Of a stretch of DNA of 64,000 nucleotides, positions 32,840-44,939 are shown piece after piece. Position numbers and translations under genes: made by a program. Under the pieces are notes generated by a model. It made no database searches. It was given only the letters and a program-made list of their open reading frames with translations, and was not told the origin of the DNA. Position 1 is the stretch's first letter. Each line of letters opens with the position of its first letter. Source of the stretch: Shinisaurus crocodilurus (lineage: Eukaryota > Chordata > Lepidosauria > Squamata > Shinisauridae); NCBI GenBank assembly GCA_021292165.1, contig CM037877.1, positions 110,421,858-110,485,857 on the forward strand, in the 5' to 3' direction.

Positions 32840-34560
32840 CAGAATTATCCATCTCATGGATTTCAGCATAATTTACTTTCAAGTAAGCATGGTTGGGAGC
32901 AGGATGACTATTAAAGTTTCACAAGAATATTGCATGCTGTTTGGTATTTCACAGTATTCATACAACTTGTAACTACCACCAGGACGACAAAGTAACTTTC
33001 TTTTCCTTCTGTGACAATATGGAAGCTTATTTTAGAAAATATGTATTAACACCTTTCTACCAAACGTTCAAATAAGACAATAAGAAACATTAAAGGGGAA
33101 GTTTGTACTATATGTATAAAGAAACCTTTACCACCAACCACCCCGCCACCAAAAGAAAAACACCCAATGGCTGCCTGACTTTCACTGTAAAACGTTATAG
33201 TAACCAGTTTTTCAGAGTTGTTTTGTATTTTTATGAAACTGCTATGGGGTTTGGAAAACATATTTGAGATCATATATCTTATATTCAGAATCCATGTAAT
33301 TATCTAGCCATTGTAAAAAGGAATATGATTGATGTGATAATTGCTCAAATGCCTTAATGGAGTTACCTTGATTAGGATGATAACTGACAGCTTGAATGGT
33401 CAGGGAACCAGGAGAATATAAAAAGATTCAAATGCATGGCTTGTTCAAAATGATTCTTAAAATAATGGACTGAATATAGGTGACATGTTTGGAATGAAGA
33501 GTAGTAAACTAGACTCAAGTGACAGTGTCCATTGAGATTGTCTGTATTATTAAAATATTGCATCTGTATCCAATAAATAAGAGACGACAGGTGGTTATTC
33601 AATTTAAATGGGCAACAACGTTATCTTAAAATAATGGGGGATCTGCACGTAATGGGGGATTTGTTAACAATCTAATTGACTCCGTCAGTGCAGGACCGTA
33701 TAAGGCAGAAGGAAGGAGTAACATTCCCTCCTGACCAACCTTTGGGTGAGCTTTCCTGACTCAGGACCAATTGCAAGCCTCTCTTGTAGCCATGACCTAT
33801 CACTGCCCTCATATTTAATTGCTGAGGAGAGTTTGCTCACATCACCCCTGCGCAGGCCCTATGGCTTTGTGTAGGTGAGTGTGGTGCACCTCAAGTGAAG
33901 GCCTGGTCCTCTTCCCCTCTAGCTATACGGCTTCACTCTTCACCCAAAGGATGTCTCAGGGCACTCACCAAAACTATAATCAGAAACTTCTCTATACATC
34001 TGCATGTCACCTGCAAACTGCCTAATCCAACATCGCCCCAAATAATCACACACCCTAGGCAGTGTGTAATAGACACAAAATCCTCTCCAATCAAAGAGCA
34101 GTGCAGGCTGAAATGGTTAAAAAAAAGCAATTGGCAACCAGTTACCCCGCACTGTACCAAGAGTGGGCAGGTGCTGAGTTGAAAGAGAAAGGAAGCTGAA
34201 GCAGGGATGCACCAGGACTTCAACATCCTGGCTTGACCCACTTTTCCATCCTGCCCTCTGCTTTTGCAGATGAAGCACTCTCTCATTGCTCCCCTGAGCC
34301 AGGTGCAAAAGTGCCACCCTGCCTACCAGAAAACGGGGGTCGGGAAGAAGTAACAGCGTTACACGTATTACTGAAACTTGAGTTATAGGGGGTCATTTTT
34401 CCCTTACATGTAGCTTATTGTTGGGTAGAATTTTCCTTGTAAGTGAGCCAGTCATTTCCAGTTAAACTTTCATTAGTCATATCTACTGAGCTCTTCCTTT
34501 AAACTCATTGAAACAGTTAAACAGTGGATGCAATTTTCCATCTGTTTTCAGGGTTGCAGT
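32840..34560 (+). other. NRG1: NRG1 intron, no clear feature
   Basis: No repeat family or gene recognised apart from short low-complexity stretches. Confidence 0.35.
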
Positions 34561-34593
34561 GACCTGAAATAAATCTCTTGCAACTACCAGCTT

Positions 34594-34780
34594 CCTTCCT
34601 TCCTTCCTTCCTTCCTGCTAAGGGGGAAACAGTTTTGAAATTCTACTACATCCTAGGGGTCTTGGTACCTTGATTGATTGATTGATTGATTTTATTATTT
34701 TATTTTTATATTTATTTATTTTATTATTTATTATATTATATTATATTATATTATATTATATTATTTATTTATTATATTTA
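34594..34780. repeat. Simple repeats (TTCC)n, (TTGA)n and (TTATA)n
   Basis: (CTTC)n at 34594-34616, (TTGA)n at 34672-34690 and a TTTAT/ATTATATT-rich tract to about 34780. The last may be the A-rich tail of the SINE that follows on the minus strand. Confidence 0.9.
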
Positions 34781-34781
34781 T

Positions 34782-34981
34782 ACCCCACCTTTTTTCCTGC
34801 AAGGAACCCAAGGTGGCTTACATAATCCTCCTCCTCCTCTCCATTTTATCCTCACAACAACCCTGTGGTTCGGCTGAGAGTCATTGACTGGCCCAAAGTC
34901 ACCCAGTGAGTTTCATGGCCGAGCGGGGACTAGAACCCGAGTCCCAGTCCAACACTCTCACCACTACACCACACTGGCTCT
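34782..34981 (-). mobile_element. MIR-like tRNA-derived SINE, minus strand
   Basis: On the minus strand it begins GAGCCAGTGTGGTGTAGTGG (A-box TGGTGTAGTGG), then GGGTTCTAGTCCCCGC (B-box GGTTCTAGTCC), a core CTCACTGGGTGACTTTGGGC, and TTGTTGTGAGGATAAAATGG. Well preserved compared with the other MIRs here, so probably a younger squamate subfamily. Confidence 0.85.
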
Positions 34982-35063
34982 TTAATGCACTTTTAAGTTA
35001 ATGGACTGCTTTTAGACCAGCAATTTTTTTGTGATATTAAAAGAGGATCTTGTTTCATCATCA

Positions 35064-35090
35064 CAACACACACACACACACACACACACA
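35064..35090. repeat. (CA)n microsatellite
   Basis: Twelve or more AC units with no interruption. Confidence 0.95.
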
Positions 35091-35624
35091 GAATATAGTT
35101 GTCCTTATTTTAAATAAACTGTGCTCCCTAAACAGAGATAAAAACAGGTAAAATCATAACATGTGCATGAAGAAATGTTAACATTTTGTGCAATGATGGA
35201 ATGGAGGTCAAGAAGGCCATTATCCACAGAAACATAGCTCTATAATCCCAATGAAATACCTCTAACTCCCAGTGGGAGCTAGATGTGATTTACTTCAGCA
35301 GCAGCCCCGCAAATGCCATAGCAAATTTTCAGGTCCTTAAGTAGCTCTCTGGATTAAGTAGCTCTCATGATCTGGAAGAGAAAGTTAGGCAATATCTGCT
35401 TTAATATACTGCTTCTCATAGTCCCAAAGCTCCTTTGTGAGAGTTGTCTCAGCTTCTGCTGGAGCAGGTATAAATTCATGAGTCAAGTGAGCACGTGAAA
35501 CTGTGCTAGCACACGTGTGCAAGTTTTAAAAGAAGTGTGATTCCTGTAAATATGCATGAATTAATACATACATGATAGAATTGTCAGGAAAGCAAGCTAT
35601 GTGTATGTTGGGCGGGTGGAATGC

Positions 35625-35732
35625 CAGTGTGAATACAGTGGATGCAAATTGGAGAACTTGGTTCAAGCTCCACTCAGACCTAAAACTCAGTACATTGCCT
35701 TGAGCAAGTCACTATCTCTACCAGGCTGAGGT
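35625..35732 (+). mobile_element. MIR-type SINE fragment
   Basis: AGTGGATGCAAATTGGAGAAC, then the B-box-like GGTTCAAGCTCC, then core-like CTTGAGCAAGTCACTATCTC. Diverged. Confidence 0.55.
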
Positions 35733-35736
35733 TGCA

Positions 35737-35822
35737 ATCCGATGCACACTTACCTGGGAGAAAGTCCCATTGAACGCAGTGGGGATTGCATCTGAGTAGA
35801 CATGTACAGGATTGTACTGTAA
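35737..35822. mobile_element. Short MITE-like palindromic repeat
   Basis: Left GGTTGCAATCCGATGCACAC and right GACATGTACAGGATTGTACTG bracket AGTCCCATTGAACGCAGTGG, which is a partial dyad. The right half contains TGAGTAGACATG, related to the CATGTCTACTCAGAAGTAAA units at 42608 and 52850. Confidence 0.55.
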
Positions 35823-35829
35823 CCTACCA

Positions 35830-36680
35830 TATCACATAATTGCTTTGAAAATTATAATTATAAATAACTTTGTACTTGGAGGGGTGTTATAGGAATAATT
35901 TAGTAGTGATCTTATTTTCCTCCTTCAAAGAGAAGTGTGGCTTTGATTACTTTTTTTAGCGAGAACTAGCCTCAATTACTGGGAAATCAAAGATCATCTT
36001 CTAATTTTTTGGGGGGGAAATCTTTTATCAGATATGTATTTATTGAAATGGACATACACTACTTAACCCATATGATTATCAGTTGAACAGCAGTGTTCTG
36101 TAACTGGGGTATCGCTGTTTGCCCTCAGCTCAAACTTAGATCTAGGTTTAGATTTTTCCTATTACTACCTCTGTCAACTCTTCACAATTTGTTTTCTGTA
36201 TGAGATAATGACATATCCAGCTAACTTGTGCATAGCTGAATAAGTATGTAAAAACATCAGTTTGCTGAAGCACAAAAATATACATACAAAATAACACATA
36301 ATATAAATAATTGAAAGAAGCAAAATAAGGATTAACTCCATTTTCATAACTTCAAGTTTAAAAACTGAGTTTAAAAATGCATATTTTTGTTCTAGACTTT
36401 AGAAATGCTACTTATATCCAGACTTTCCTATATTCTTGTGAGAATGTATTTTGCCCATGTTTTATATCCATGTTGTTCTGCATACTTATTTAACAAAATA
36501 TATGCCACCAACAGAGACTCAATAATATAATTTTAAAACACAAAATCAAAATTGGCATATGTAAAGAGCTAACTTTTCAAAAGTATTTTTCTGCTTTTGG
36601 TACAGAATCAAGTGAACACAGGCCTTCCTTTGAATAGGATTCTTGATATTTAGCTGTATATCCACATCTCAAAACTTTGC
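35830..36680 (+). other. NRG1: NRG1 intron, no clear feature
   Basis: AT-rich, with a (G)8 tract near 36010. Nothing recognised. Confidence 0.35.
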
Positions 36681-37284
36681 CCATTGCAAATCAATTGCGC
36701 TGTTCGCATGCCACGCTGTTCGCATAACCCATGATTTGTGGGGATGTGTGCACTGCATGCGAGTGGCAACCCAACAACAAACCATGGTTTAACTGCTAGG
36801 GTTGTTTAGCCCCTAAACAAACCTGCAGTCTGGGTTTGGACAACATGGCTGACAACAGCCAAGCATGCTGATTGGAGGTTATTTACAGAAACCGGGCACA
36901 GCTTGCACGCGAAGCTGTGAACCAGATCATTACCTGGGTTACCAGTGTCAGGGAACAGATTTAGCCCCTCACCCCAGTGATATTCCTGAGTTGCAGCTTT
37001 TATTTTTGCTCATATAAATGAATGGCTGTCTGGCTTAAGGCCTGCTATTGTGGCAGGTTGCAGATAGGTTCTGAATCTGGAAAGGTTGGCAAGGGTCAAA
37101 TGGGCCAGAGGCAGAAGACATGGTCATAGACAGGCTGGAGGTCGGACACTAGATCAGGCAAACAATGACCAAGGTAGTGACATAGGCAGAGGACAGGCTC
37201 GCAGTTGGGTACCAGGTTGGTGAGGTAAGAATCTTAGGGCCAGGAACGTAGTCAAAGATTAGCCAGAGATGAGGCCAGGCAATG

Positions 37285-38948
37285 GGTGCATTCACATGTC
37301 ACGACAGCCCACCCTGGCAATAAGCCATGGTGAGTTGGTTGTTGTGCAAACAACCTATGGTGAGCCCCAACAGACATTGTGCAGGGAATTTATTTTTATT
37401 TTTATTTTTTAATTGTAGGCGCAGTTGTGCGTGACTGCAGGGAAGGGGCACCAGGTACCAACCCTATTTGCCCAGAAGAGGCTCCAAATGCATTCCCCCG
37501 CCCTTTGGTTCCTCTTCACAGCTGTCAGAAGATGAGCTGTCAAGAGAAATATATGTAAAGACAAACATATGTCCCAGTCGAAAACCACCCATTTCCACTC
37601 AAACCCCCCTTTTTAAAGGGACCTGGGATTTTGACAGCTAGCTGTTTAAGTTCTCAAAACTCCTTTTCAGGGATGTTGAAGAGTCCTTGGTTTCGAGTCA
37701 CGAGTCAAGTCACGAGTCTTTGGACCCGAGTCTTGAGTCCGAGTCCTTGGTCCAAAATGGTGACTCACGAGTCATGAGTCACTCCCAAAGCTGACTCCAC
37801 AAGTCCCTATTAAAATCAATGGGGTTTTCCCCCAACAAAATAAGCCTACTTCAGATGTGTGGCTTAAATAAATTCTAGGCACAAGTAAAACCTATCCATG
37901 TTGCATTTGAGGAACACGATTTTGGAACACGAGTCCTTGGTCTTGAGTCCCGAGTCGAGTCTCTAGTCCCATTAAAAATATTGGGACTCGAATCTGACTT
38001 GAGTCAGAGGGGGGACTCAGTCCGACTCACGAGTCGAGTCCTGGAGTCCGAGTCCCTATCCCTGCTCCTTTTTCCCTAGAAAGAATGGGGTGGGTTGCAC
38101 TTTTGTACTTTCCCAAGCACCTAGAGGCACAGGACAAGTGCAAAATGTGTACCTTGTTGGGAATTAAAGGGGGGAAGATGAGGATCTTGCTGTGAAGGGG
38201 GTGTACATCCCCCCAAACCCCCTTTTCACAGCAAAAGATCCCTCGTGCCTTTTTCTTGGCAGTTCTCCTTCAGATAGCTGTCAAGAAAAACCAAAGGGGG
38301 GGGAATGTATTTGAAGCCTCTTCTGGCCAATGTCCAGGGTTGGTATCTGCTGCTTCTTGGCACCCCCCTGACCATTGCCCCAGCCAAGGCTTCAAATCTC
38401 CGCACGCACACAACAGTGAAGGTTTGCAAGTGTGACTAAAAAAAATATTAATGTTTTTGTGCAAAATGTTTTGTGCAAAAAAGAAGAAAAAAGCCTTGGC
38501 AACCACAGGCAGCCCCTCCAAGGCTAAAGTTTAAAGAGGAGAACTTTAAAGGGAAAAAAAGCCACAATGAGCCCAAAACGGCCCAGGGCAGGGAGGGATA
38601 GAAGCCAGTGCCAGCTGCCACTAAGAGCCGCTTGAGCACTTTGGGGGCAGTTGGCCCTGGCACTCGCCCAGTAGCCCCATAGCAAGAGTGGCAAGGGTTT
38701 TTTGCTGCTCTTGCCATGGCACTTGCGAGCCAGTTCCCTGTACCCATGATGGGGTTGGTCATCTGGGTTAGAACGACATGACAACCCATCATCGGTACAA
38801 CAACCCCTACAACAACCCATGGGTTGTTGGGGTGGCTTGTTGCCCATGTACAAGCCACCCTGGGGAAATTGGTCTGGGTTCATATAACATGGAAACCCAT
38901 CATGGGTAGCAACCTACAATGGGTTGCTGTGTCATGCGAACCCAGTCA
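37285..38948. mobile_element. Foldback DNA transposon, about 1.7 kb, holding a nested hAT
   Basis: The left terminus TGGGTGCATTCACATGTCAC and the reverse complement of the right terminus TGGGTTCGCATGACACAGC are related inverted repeats. The interior has G-rich tracts, TTGACAGCTAGCTGTTTAAG and (38770-38840) GACAACCCATCATCGG and CAACCCATGGGTTGTTGGGG. Shorter relatives are at 29290-30035 and 61369-61712. No transposase frame is visible, so it is non-autonomous. Confidence 0.6.
37668..38064. mobile_element. GAGTC-dense hAT MITE, 397 bp, with 8-bp target duplication
   Basis: Starts CAGGGATG and ends CCTATCCCTG. The 8-bp duplication CTCCTTTT is exact on both sides (37660-37667 and 38065-38072). 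More than 20 copies of GAGTC or GACTC lie in the two arms (for example CGAGTCACGAGTCAAGTCAC and GACTCACGAGTCGAGTCC). Several extend to TGAGTCA or TGACTCA. Confidence 0.92.
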
Positions 38949-39203
38949 ATTTGTGCTGTTACTCAGACTAGTTGCTTAGACTGAGGAACACAGTATGGAG
39001 TAGAAGTTGTATACAGCCATTAAGCTCCTATTGGTCCCTGAGGTCACATGGTCCTGGCTGGACTCGAGCTGCAGCATAATAGAGTTTGGGTTGGTAATGA
39101 GAGCTGTCACTGTGACACAGGGAATAAGGTGCCTTGGCTTTGCTGCTTGAGACCCCAATTCACGTCCTTTGGCACCTTACAGTGGCTGTCATTTGTTTTT
39201 TGT

Positions 39204-40038
39204 TTTTTAAAATATTTTATTTACTTTTCAAAACAAATTATAACAAAAAATATATAACAGAATACAAGAATATCACAAAAATATAACATAAACAACATAC
39301 AATAAATCATGAAGTGCTCCCCCCCACCCTCCAAGGGACCAATTAATATACTTCCATCCTCTTAATCAAATAAAGTCTAAATTCCAAAAATATAACATAT
39401 CTTGACAAGGCATGTTCCCCTTCCCCTTTATTAATACATAATCTAGTAATTGATTCCATATATCCATAAAATTATTCTTCTTTAGCAATCCTTTTTTGCA
39501 TTTGATACTACTAGTTAGTTTATCATTTAGGGCTATGTCCCAAACTTCCTTATACCAGTCTGTTATTAGGAAAACATGTTGTACTTTTCAATTTCTCGCT
39601 ACCATTAGCCTGGCCGCAGGTAACAAGTTTACAATGAGCTCCTTCGTATTTTGGTCACAAATAAGCTTCTCCGTTATTGATAACAATGCTAATTTTGGAC
39701 AGACCTCTAAATTAGTACCAGTAATTTTCGATATTTCTGTAAAAACCTCTCGCCAAAACGCCAATACATTTTTACAACTCCACCACATATGAGCATATGT
39801 CCCTTTTTCCTGACATCCTCTCCAACAAAATGCAGAACAATTATTATCTATTCTATTTAATCTTACTGGAGTTAAATACCATCTTCAAATTAGTTTATAA
39901 AAATTTTCCTTTATCCTAATTGACATCATTTTCACAATCCGTCTATACCATATATTGTTCCACCCCACCTTCAAGGTCACCTCTTCAAATTCATTATCCC
40001 ATACTGCCTTTAGCTGATCCTCTTGTTCTTTTGCTGTT
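39204..40038 (-). mobile_element. 5'-truncated L1 LINE with 13-bp target duplication
   Basis: The target duplication ATTTGTTTTTTGT flanks the insertion (39191-39203 and 40039-40051). Minus-strand ORF2 C-terminal peptides HMWWSCKNVLAFWREVFTEI (39730-39789) and LALLSITEKLICDQNTKELI (39639-39698) are close to the twin-primed L1 at 31210, so both belong to one lineage. The 5' truncation lies near 40035. No intact frame beyond 66 codons. Confidence 0.92.
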
Positions 40039-40055
40039 ATTTGTTTTTTGTAGAA

Positions 40056-40194
40056 CAGCGGTGGGCAAGTTGTGGTCCTTCAGATGTTTTGGGCTTCAGT
40101 GCACATCAGCCCTAGTTAGCATAGCCAATGGTGAGGGATGATGGGAGTTGTAGGCTAAAACATCTGGTGGGCCACAATTTGCCCACCTTTGCTG
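40056..40194. mobile_element. hAT MITE, 139 bp
   Basis: Left CAGCGGTGGGCAA and right TTGCCCACCTTTGCTG are inverted repeats. GATGGGAGTTGTAGGC and AACATCTGGTGGGCC are in the right arm. The target duplication is not clean. It abuts the L1 duplication at 40039-40051. Confidence 0.75.
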
Positions 40195-40354
40195 TAGAGG
40201 AAAGTAAAGCATTGTGCTTGAATATCATGTTATAATGATGGCAGAAGCTGCCCTCTATCCCTGATATTAAGTGATCTAATCCTCACTGGCAAGGATCCTT
40301 CAGGGGAATACAATGTATCTTTGTACACAAATCGCACAAAGGCACGCCATAGAG

Positions 40355-40489
40355 CAGTGTTCTCCAACCTTGGGTCCCTAGATGTTTTTGGCCTACAACT
40401 CCAAGCATGCCCCAGCCAACTATGCTGGCTGGGGCATGCTGGGAGTTGTAGGCCAAAAACATCTGGGGACCCAAGGTTGGAGAACACTG
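40355..40489. mobile_element. Near-perfect palindromic hAT MITE, 135 bp
   Basis: Arms beginning CAGTGTTCTCCAACCTTGGG and ending CCCAAGGTTGGAGAACACTG fold back almost without mismatch over the full length, around a loop near TGCTGGC. The 8-bp target duplication CCATAGAG is exact (40347-40354 and 40490-40497). The arms retain nearly full identity, so the copy is young. Confidence 0.95.
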
Positions 40490-42078
40490 CCATAGAGTCA
40501 TTCAGTTGACAAGTCCTTCCTTAACACACACTCGATCCGTCCTAATGGCAGGTATTTCCCTAGTATGTAATCATTATAATACCTAATATTTATAGGGCAT
40601 TTCAGTGGTTCAAAGTACTTCACATATCTCAACAGTTCTTATAAATAGTCATGAAACATAGTCTAGTATTATTCCTGCATTGCAGCGGTGTGCAGGGAAG
40701 GGCAGGCTGAGGCTTGCCTGAAGCCACAGTAATTTTGAATCAGAACTTCTAGCACTCAGCCTTAACACAATACAGCAGCTCTGATGTGTGCTACATATGT
40801 ATATATGCATATAAGTACTGGATGCACGTCGCTGAAAACCCTAGCCAGGCTTCACCTGCCTTAGCTTGTATACTATCTCACAGTATTAGGAATGTGGGGT
40901 GCTCTCTTTGTTTCTTCACATGGTCTCTTTCATGGCTACTTAAATGCTGCGATAATATCAGCAACATGTGCTTTTCCATATTAATTATGACAGTTTTTAG
41001 AATTCCCTTGTGGTCATTGCCTATGAAACAATGTAGATTTTATAAACCAAACCAGGCCTGTGTCTCCACTGGGCAAGTTTGCATGTCATGCTAAGCCACC
41101 CTGAGAATAAGGCACTGTCCGTTGTCTGTTCGCTGAACAACCCACATTACTCCTGACAGATGACCAAGTGCACAGCAGCTTGGTGTGGCTTCTTTCCCCC
41201 TCAGTCCTCCCGCCCACTCCCAACGCATATCCAAGCTGCGTTTGCAGCACAACCCCCTCTGATTCTCATATTCCCGACAACTGAGACCTACCCCCACCCC
41301 TATTCAGCTGACAAATCTACAAGTTGCAAAGCACAAAATCTTAGACCATTGTATTCCCTACAGAGAGAACCCTCCCGCCAATCACTACCCCTTTTCTAAG
41401 CAGTTTTAACATTGGCAACCTTTTTCAAATTTGTGCAAATAGGACTATAATGGGTGCTATGTGTGTGTCGCTATTACTTGGGAGCAGAGAAAAAGCACAG
41501 AATGTGGTACTGGGCCCAGGATTGTTTCCTTAAAATGTTGACTTTTTCTTTTTTTTAAGAGCAAGGAAGGGGAAATTGTTCAGAATAGTAAAAAAATGAC
41601 AAATTACGGAAAATAAGAGAAATAATGCAAGGTTGCCCAATCTATATAATGTATGCAGATCACAGAAATCTGTTTTTGGATTACGTGCATGTAGAATTTT
41701 TTCTTTCTTTGTTTCTTTCATATGGAGTACACTGAGACATAACTAGGATGAAGCTGTATCTGCTTCATACGTTGAATCCATTTTGAATACCATCTGCTTA
41801 CACAAAGAAGCATGGGCAGCAGAGCATGCAGTTGTTAATTGCCATTTCTGCATTAATGTGAAATATCATTCTGTGCCTGATTCTCTTGTGTTTTTTGGTC
41901 TGAGTGTTGTTGTTGGAGAAATTCCCATTTTGTACATTCCCACCTTTGCTTATGTAGTATGTCAGTAGGGCTGGCCTTGGGTCCTTGCTCCTTGGCACCT
42001 TAGGAAAACATTTCTCTATGCTTTTACCCCCTCACAAATTCTGAAGATGTTTGCTCAGAAGACCTCTTGTCTCTATGG

Positions 42079-43087
42079 GTGGATCTACACTAAGTATTTT
42101 TATTGGCATGATAATGCCTGACTCACTGGTGTGTCACATGACACTCACCCCAAACTGTCCTTCTCGCGATATTTTCATAGATTTCATAGATTATAGAGTA
42201 TTTCTTCCATTATATCCCAGAATTCTTCAGACCAGTTATGTCATGACTTTGTTATATGTTCCAGTCCGTGCCCCCCCCCCGTGTATATATATATATATAT
42301 ATATATATGGTGTGTGCTAAACTTGTGCTACTATTCTGGTGCCTGGAGGAGTGACTTCAGTGGACTGGTGAGGGGGGGAAGAAGAAGTGTCTTCGGCAAA
42401 ACTGCAGCAACTTTGAGAAGTAGATCCTTCAGTTGCTTTCCTGCCTCTGCCCCCCCCCCCCCGCTTCTCTCTCTCTTTCTAACTTGCCCAGTGAACTGGA
42501 GAGTAAATGCAGTGCTGCTTCCCCCCTCCCCACTGAATAAATAATGTTTGGAATGTCCCCTTTGTCCCCTTGCCTCAAGGAACAACTAGCTGAAAATGAG
42601 CAGAAATGCATGTCTACTCAGAAGTAAATCACATTATCTTCAATGGCCTTACTCAGAAGTAAATCACATTGATTTCAATGGTGCTTCCTCTTGGGAAAGT
42701 TAACATGGGAGAGGGGCTGCAATTGCTTTCCGGAATTGCTTTTGGGTGGATGGGAATGGGGATCCTGCTCCCATGGGCTTCATTTTTTGTGAGGGGGCAG
42801 GAGGAGCTGTCAATTTTTTTCTTTTTTTGAAACTATCTCCACTTTCTCCAGCGCATAGATGAAAGAAAACAAAACCTTTTTTTAAACAGCCATTTTCCCT
42901 GCACATTTCAAACTCCTCCTACTTCTCCCATAATTGCATTTGTGTGTGAGACACAAGATCGCGTTTTCAATACAGTGGAAACCACGCTGTATTCGTTAGC
43001 ATGTGCCCCAACAGCGGTAAATGTGTTTTGCATAAATACCACGACAGAGCTCCCTGATTAACGGAAGGGGCTCTAGTGTAGATCCAC
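42079..43087. mobile_element. TIR DNA transposon, about 1.0 kb
   Basis: Perfect 14-bp terminal inverted repeats, GTGGATCTACACTA (42079-42092) and TAGTGTAGATCCAC (43074-43087). The interior includes a (TA)n tract at 42283-42308, homopolymer C runs, and two copies of CTTACTCAGAAGTAAATC or similar at about 42608-42670. The interior matches the copy at 52690-53125, so they form one family. Superfamily uncertain (hAT-like termini but no clear 8-bp duplication). Confidence 0.75.
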
Positions 43088-43244
43088 CACAAGAGACATT
43101 TCACCCATTATGAAATAGCAAATACGGATTTTTCATCAAATCTATGCTTGAAAAGGAGTTGCAGCTAATCTTTTCTTCCTGACAAATTTTACCTGTGTAT
43201 CTGGTTGCAAATATGTTTGGCACATTCATACTTTACATTTTTAG

Positions 43245-43420
43245 CTGCACCGCCGAAACATGCTGGCTCAGCTTGTCTGAGTTGGAAAGCTAAGCAGGGT
43301 CAGGCCTGGTTATTACTTGGATGGGAGACCCCTCCTCTAGTTTCCTGCATTGAGCAGGGGGTTGGACTCGATAGCCTTGTAGTAGGCCCCTTCCAACTCC
43401 ATCTATGAAATACCTTTAAA
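43245..43420 (+). repeat. 5S rRNA-derived head joined to a CR1 3' tail
   Basis: 43247-43332 is recognisable 5S rRNA sequence: GAGTTGGAAAGCTAAGCAGG, GTCAGGCCTGGTTATTACTT and GGATGGGAGACC (the internal promoter A-box/C-box region). Directly after it, CCCCTCCTCTAGTTTCCTGC and GAGCAGGGGGTTGGACTCGA, ending ATCTATGAAA, is the same CR1 3' end as at 3830-3915 on the minus strand. A 5S head with a LINE tail is the architecture of SINE3-type elements. A chance neighbouring of a 5S pseudogene and a CR1 end is the alternative. Confidence 0.65.
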
Positions 43421-44059
43421 GGATAAGGTGTGAAACAGCACTAATTCAGTTCGGTCTTTTATTTAGATGTATTGCTTTGTCCATTCCAAATGCTTAAGAT
43501 GGACAATACCGTTTTTAAAAGGTGGAACCCTCCTACACATATACAAATATAAAGACACACATGCACAAACACACACCATAATGATGATCCAGTTAAAATT
43601 TTCCTATGTTTTGCTGATATATGCTAGAGCACCAAAGTCAGCCCCAACAAGTAGGTCTTACCCTTCTGAGGCATCTCTGTTCATAAGGGTGCTTTTGGAC
43701 CTTCCAGCTGAATTTGGAGTCCATGATCATAGGAAGGTGGCATCTTTTTAAAAGCATTTTGCACATGCTGTTGTTAAATTTAATCATGACTATTGGAACT
43801 CCTAGGTGGGTAGAATTGTGCTACTAAGGGGAGAGATTCTGGCTGGAAAATTTGGCAATGGGAGCAGTGCATGTTGTCAGCGGACCTATCCTTTTGCTGT
43901 TCCACAGACTAGATAAAGAAATTTGTGCTAGTATAATAGCACTGATCTGGGTTATTAAGTTTAATTGAGTATTCCTTTAAGATAAAACAATTAATAACAG
44001 CCAGTTCTGTGTTTTTTTTTCAATGGAGGTCAAAGTAGTAAAAAGGCAATGATAAGTGT

Positions 44060-44122
44060 AGCGGGACCATTTGAACACAATACCCCCAGTGGCCAACTGA
44101 GGCAGCCTACCCAGAAGGATAC
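44060..44122 (-). repeat. 63-bp inverted copy of L2 sequence at 45558-45620
   Basis: Identical in reverse complement to 45558-45620, with 63 of 63 bases matching and immediate divergence on both sides. It is followed by a short hairpin AATACTGTGAACAGTATT (44124-44141). Confidence 0.95.
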
Positions 44123-44939
44123 AATACTGTGAACAGTATTGGAACTGGAAGAAGCTGATGCTGCAGTCACAGGACTAAATGAAAGAATACATAATGATTA
44201 AATATAGTGGGTAGTATTGAATGCATATTAAGGAATGTTCACTATCTGCATATTTTTCTATGTATGAAGAATAAATCTGCAGCTGGCAGCTGAGACTGTT
44301 CAGATTGACAATAGGAATTGTTCAAGAACATTGAGCCTATGTGCTCCTTTCATATAGGACTGAGAGCCTTGGTTTTTTCAGATGTAAAGTATATAGCCAA
44401 CTGTATACATGGTGTTAATGTTTCATTATTATTTATTATTTATATGGTGCATTCGGTGTACATGGCATTTTTACAGCAGAAATAAGAAGAGGGAGAGGAT
44501 TTCACCAAAGAGCTTGCAAATTTGAGGAGAAGGAAGAGTTCCACCCTGAAAGGCAGCCTAAAAATAATTTTAAAATTGTAAATAATACATAAATTAAGGG
44601 ATCCTAAAGGCAAGGGTAACAAGATATGTATATGCTCAAATGCAGTTATAGTACCACCCTCTTTAAAAGAAATGATAATTAGAACACTCCTGAAGAAACC
44701 TAGTCTGGACCCTGAAGATGTAAAGAATTATAGGCCACTTGCTAACTTCTAGTTCCTGGTATTTGAGTGGGGGGGTGGGGGGGGCAGCCAACTCCAGTCA
44801 CTCCTGGATGAAACTGATTTTCTAGATCCATTCAATCAGGTTTCAGGCCTGGGTTTGGAATGGTGACTGATTTGTGGGTTCCTTTGCTAAGGGACAGGAC
44901 CTTATGGGATCCTCTTCAGGGGTTCACCTTTGCCTAGGG

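Noticed and set aside
43247..43332. A functional 5S rRNA gene.
   Set aside because: It is truncated at both ends, diverged from 5S, and fused to a CR1 3' end.
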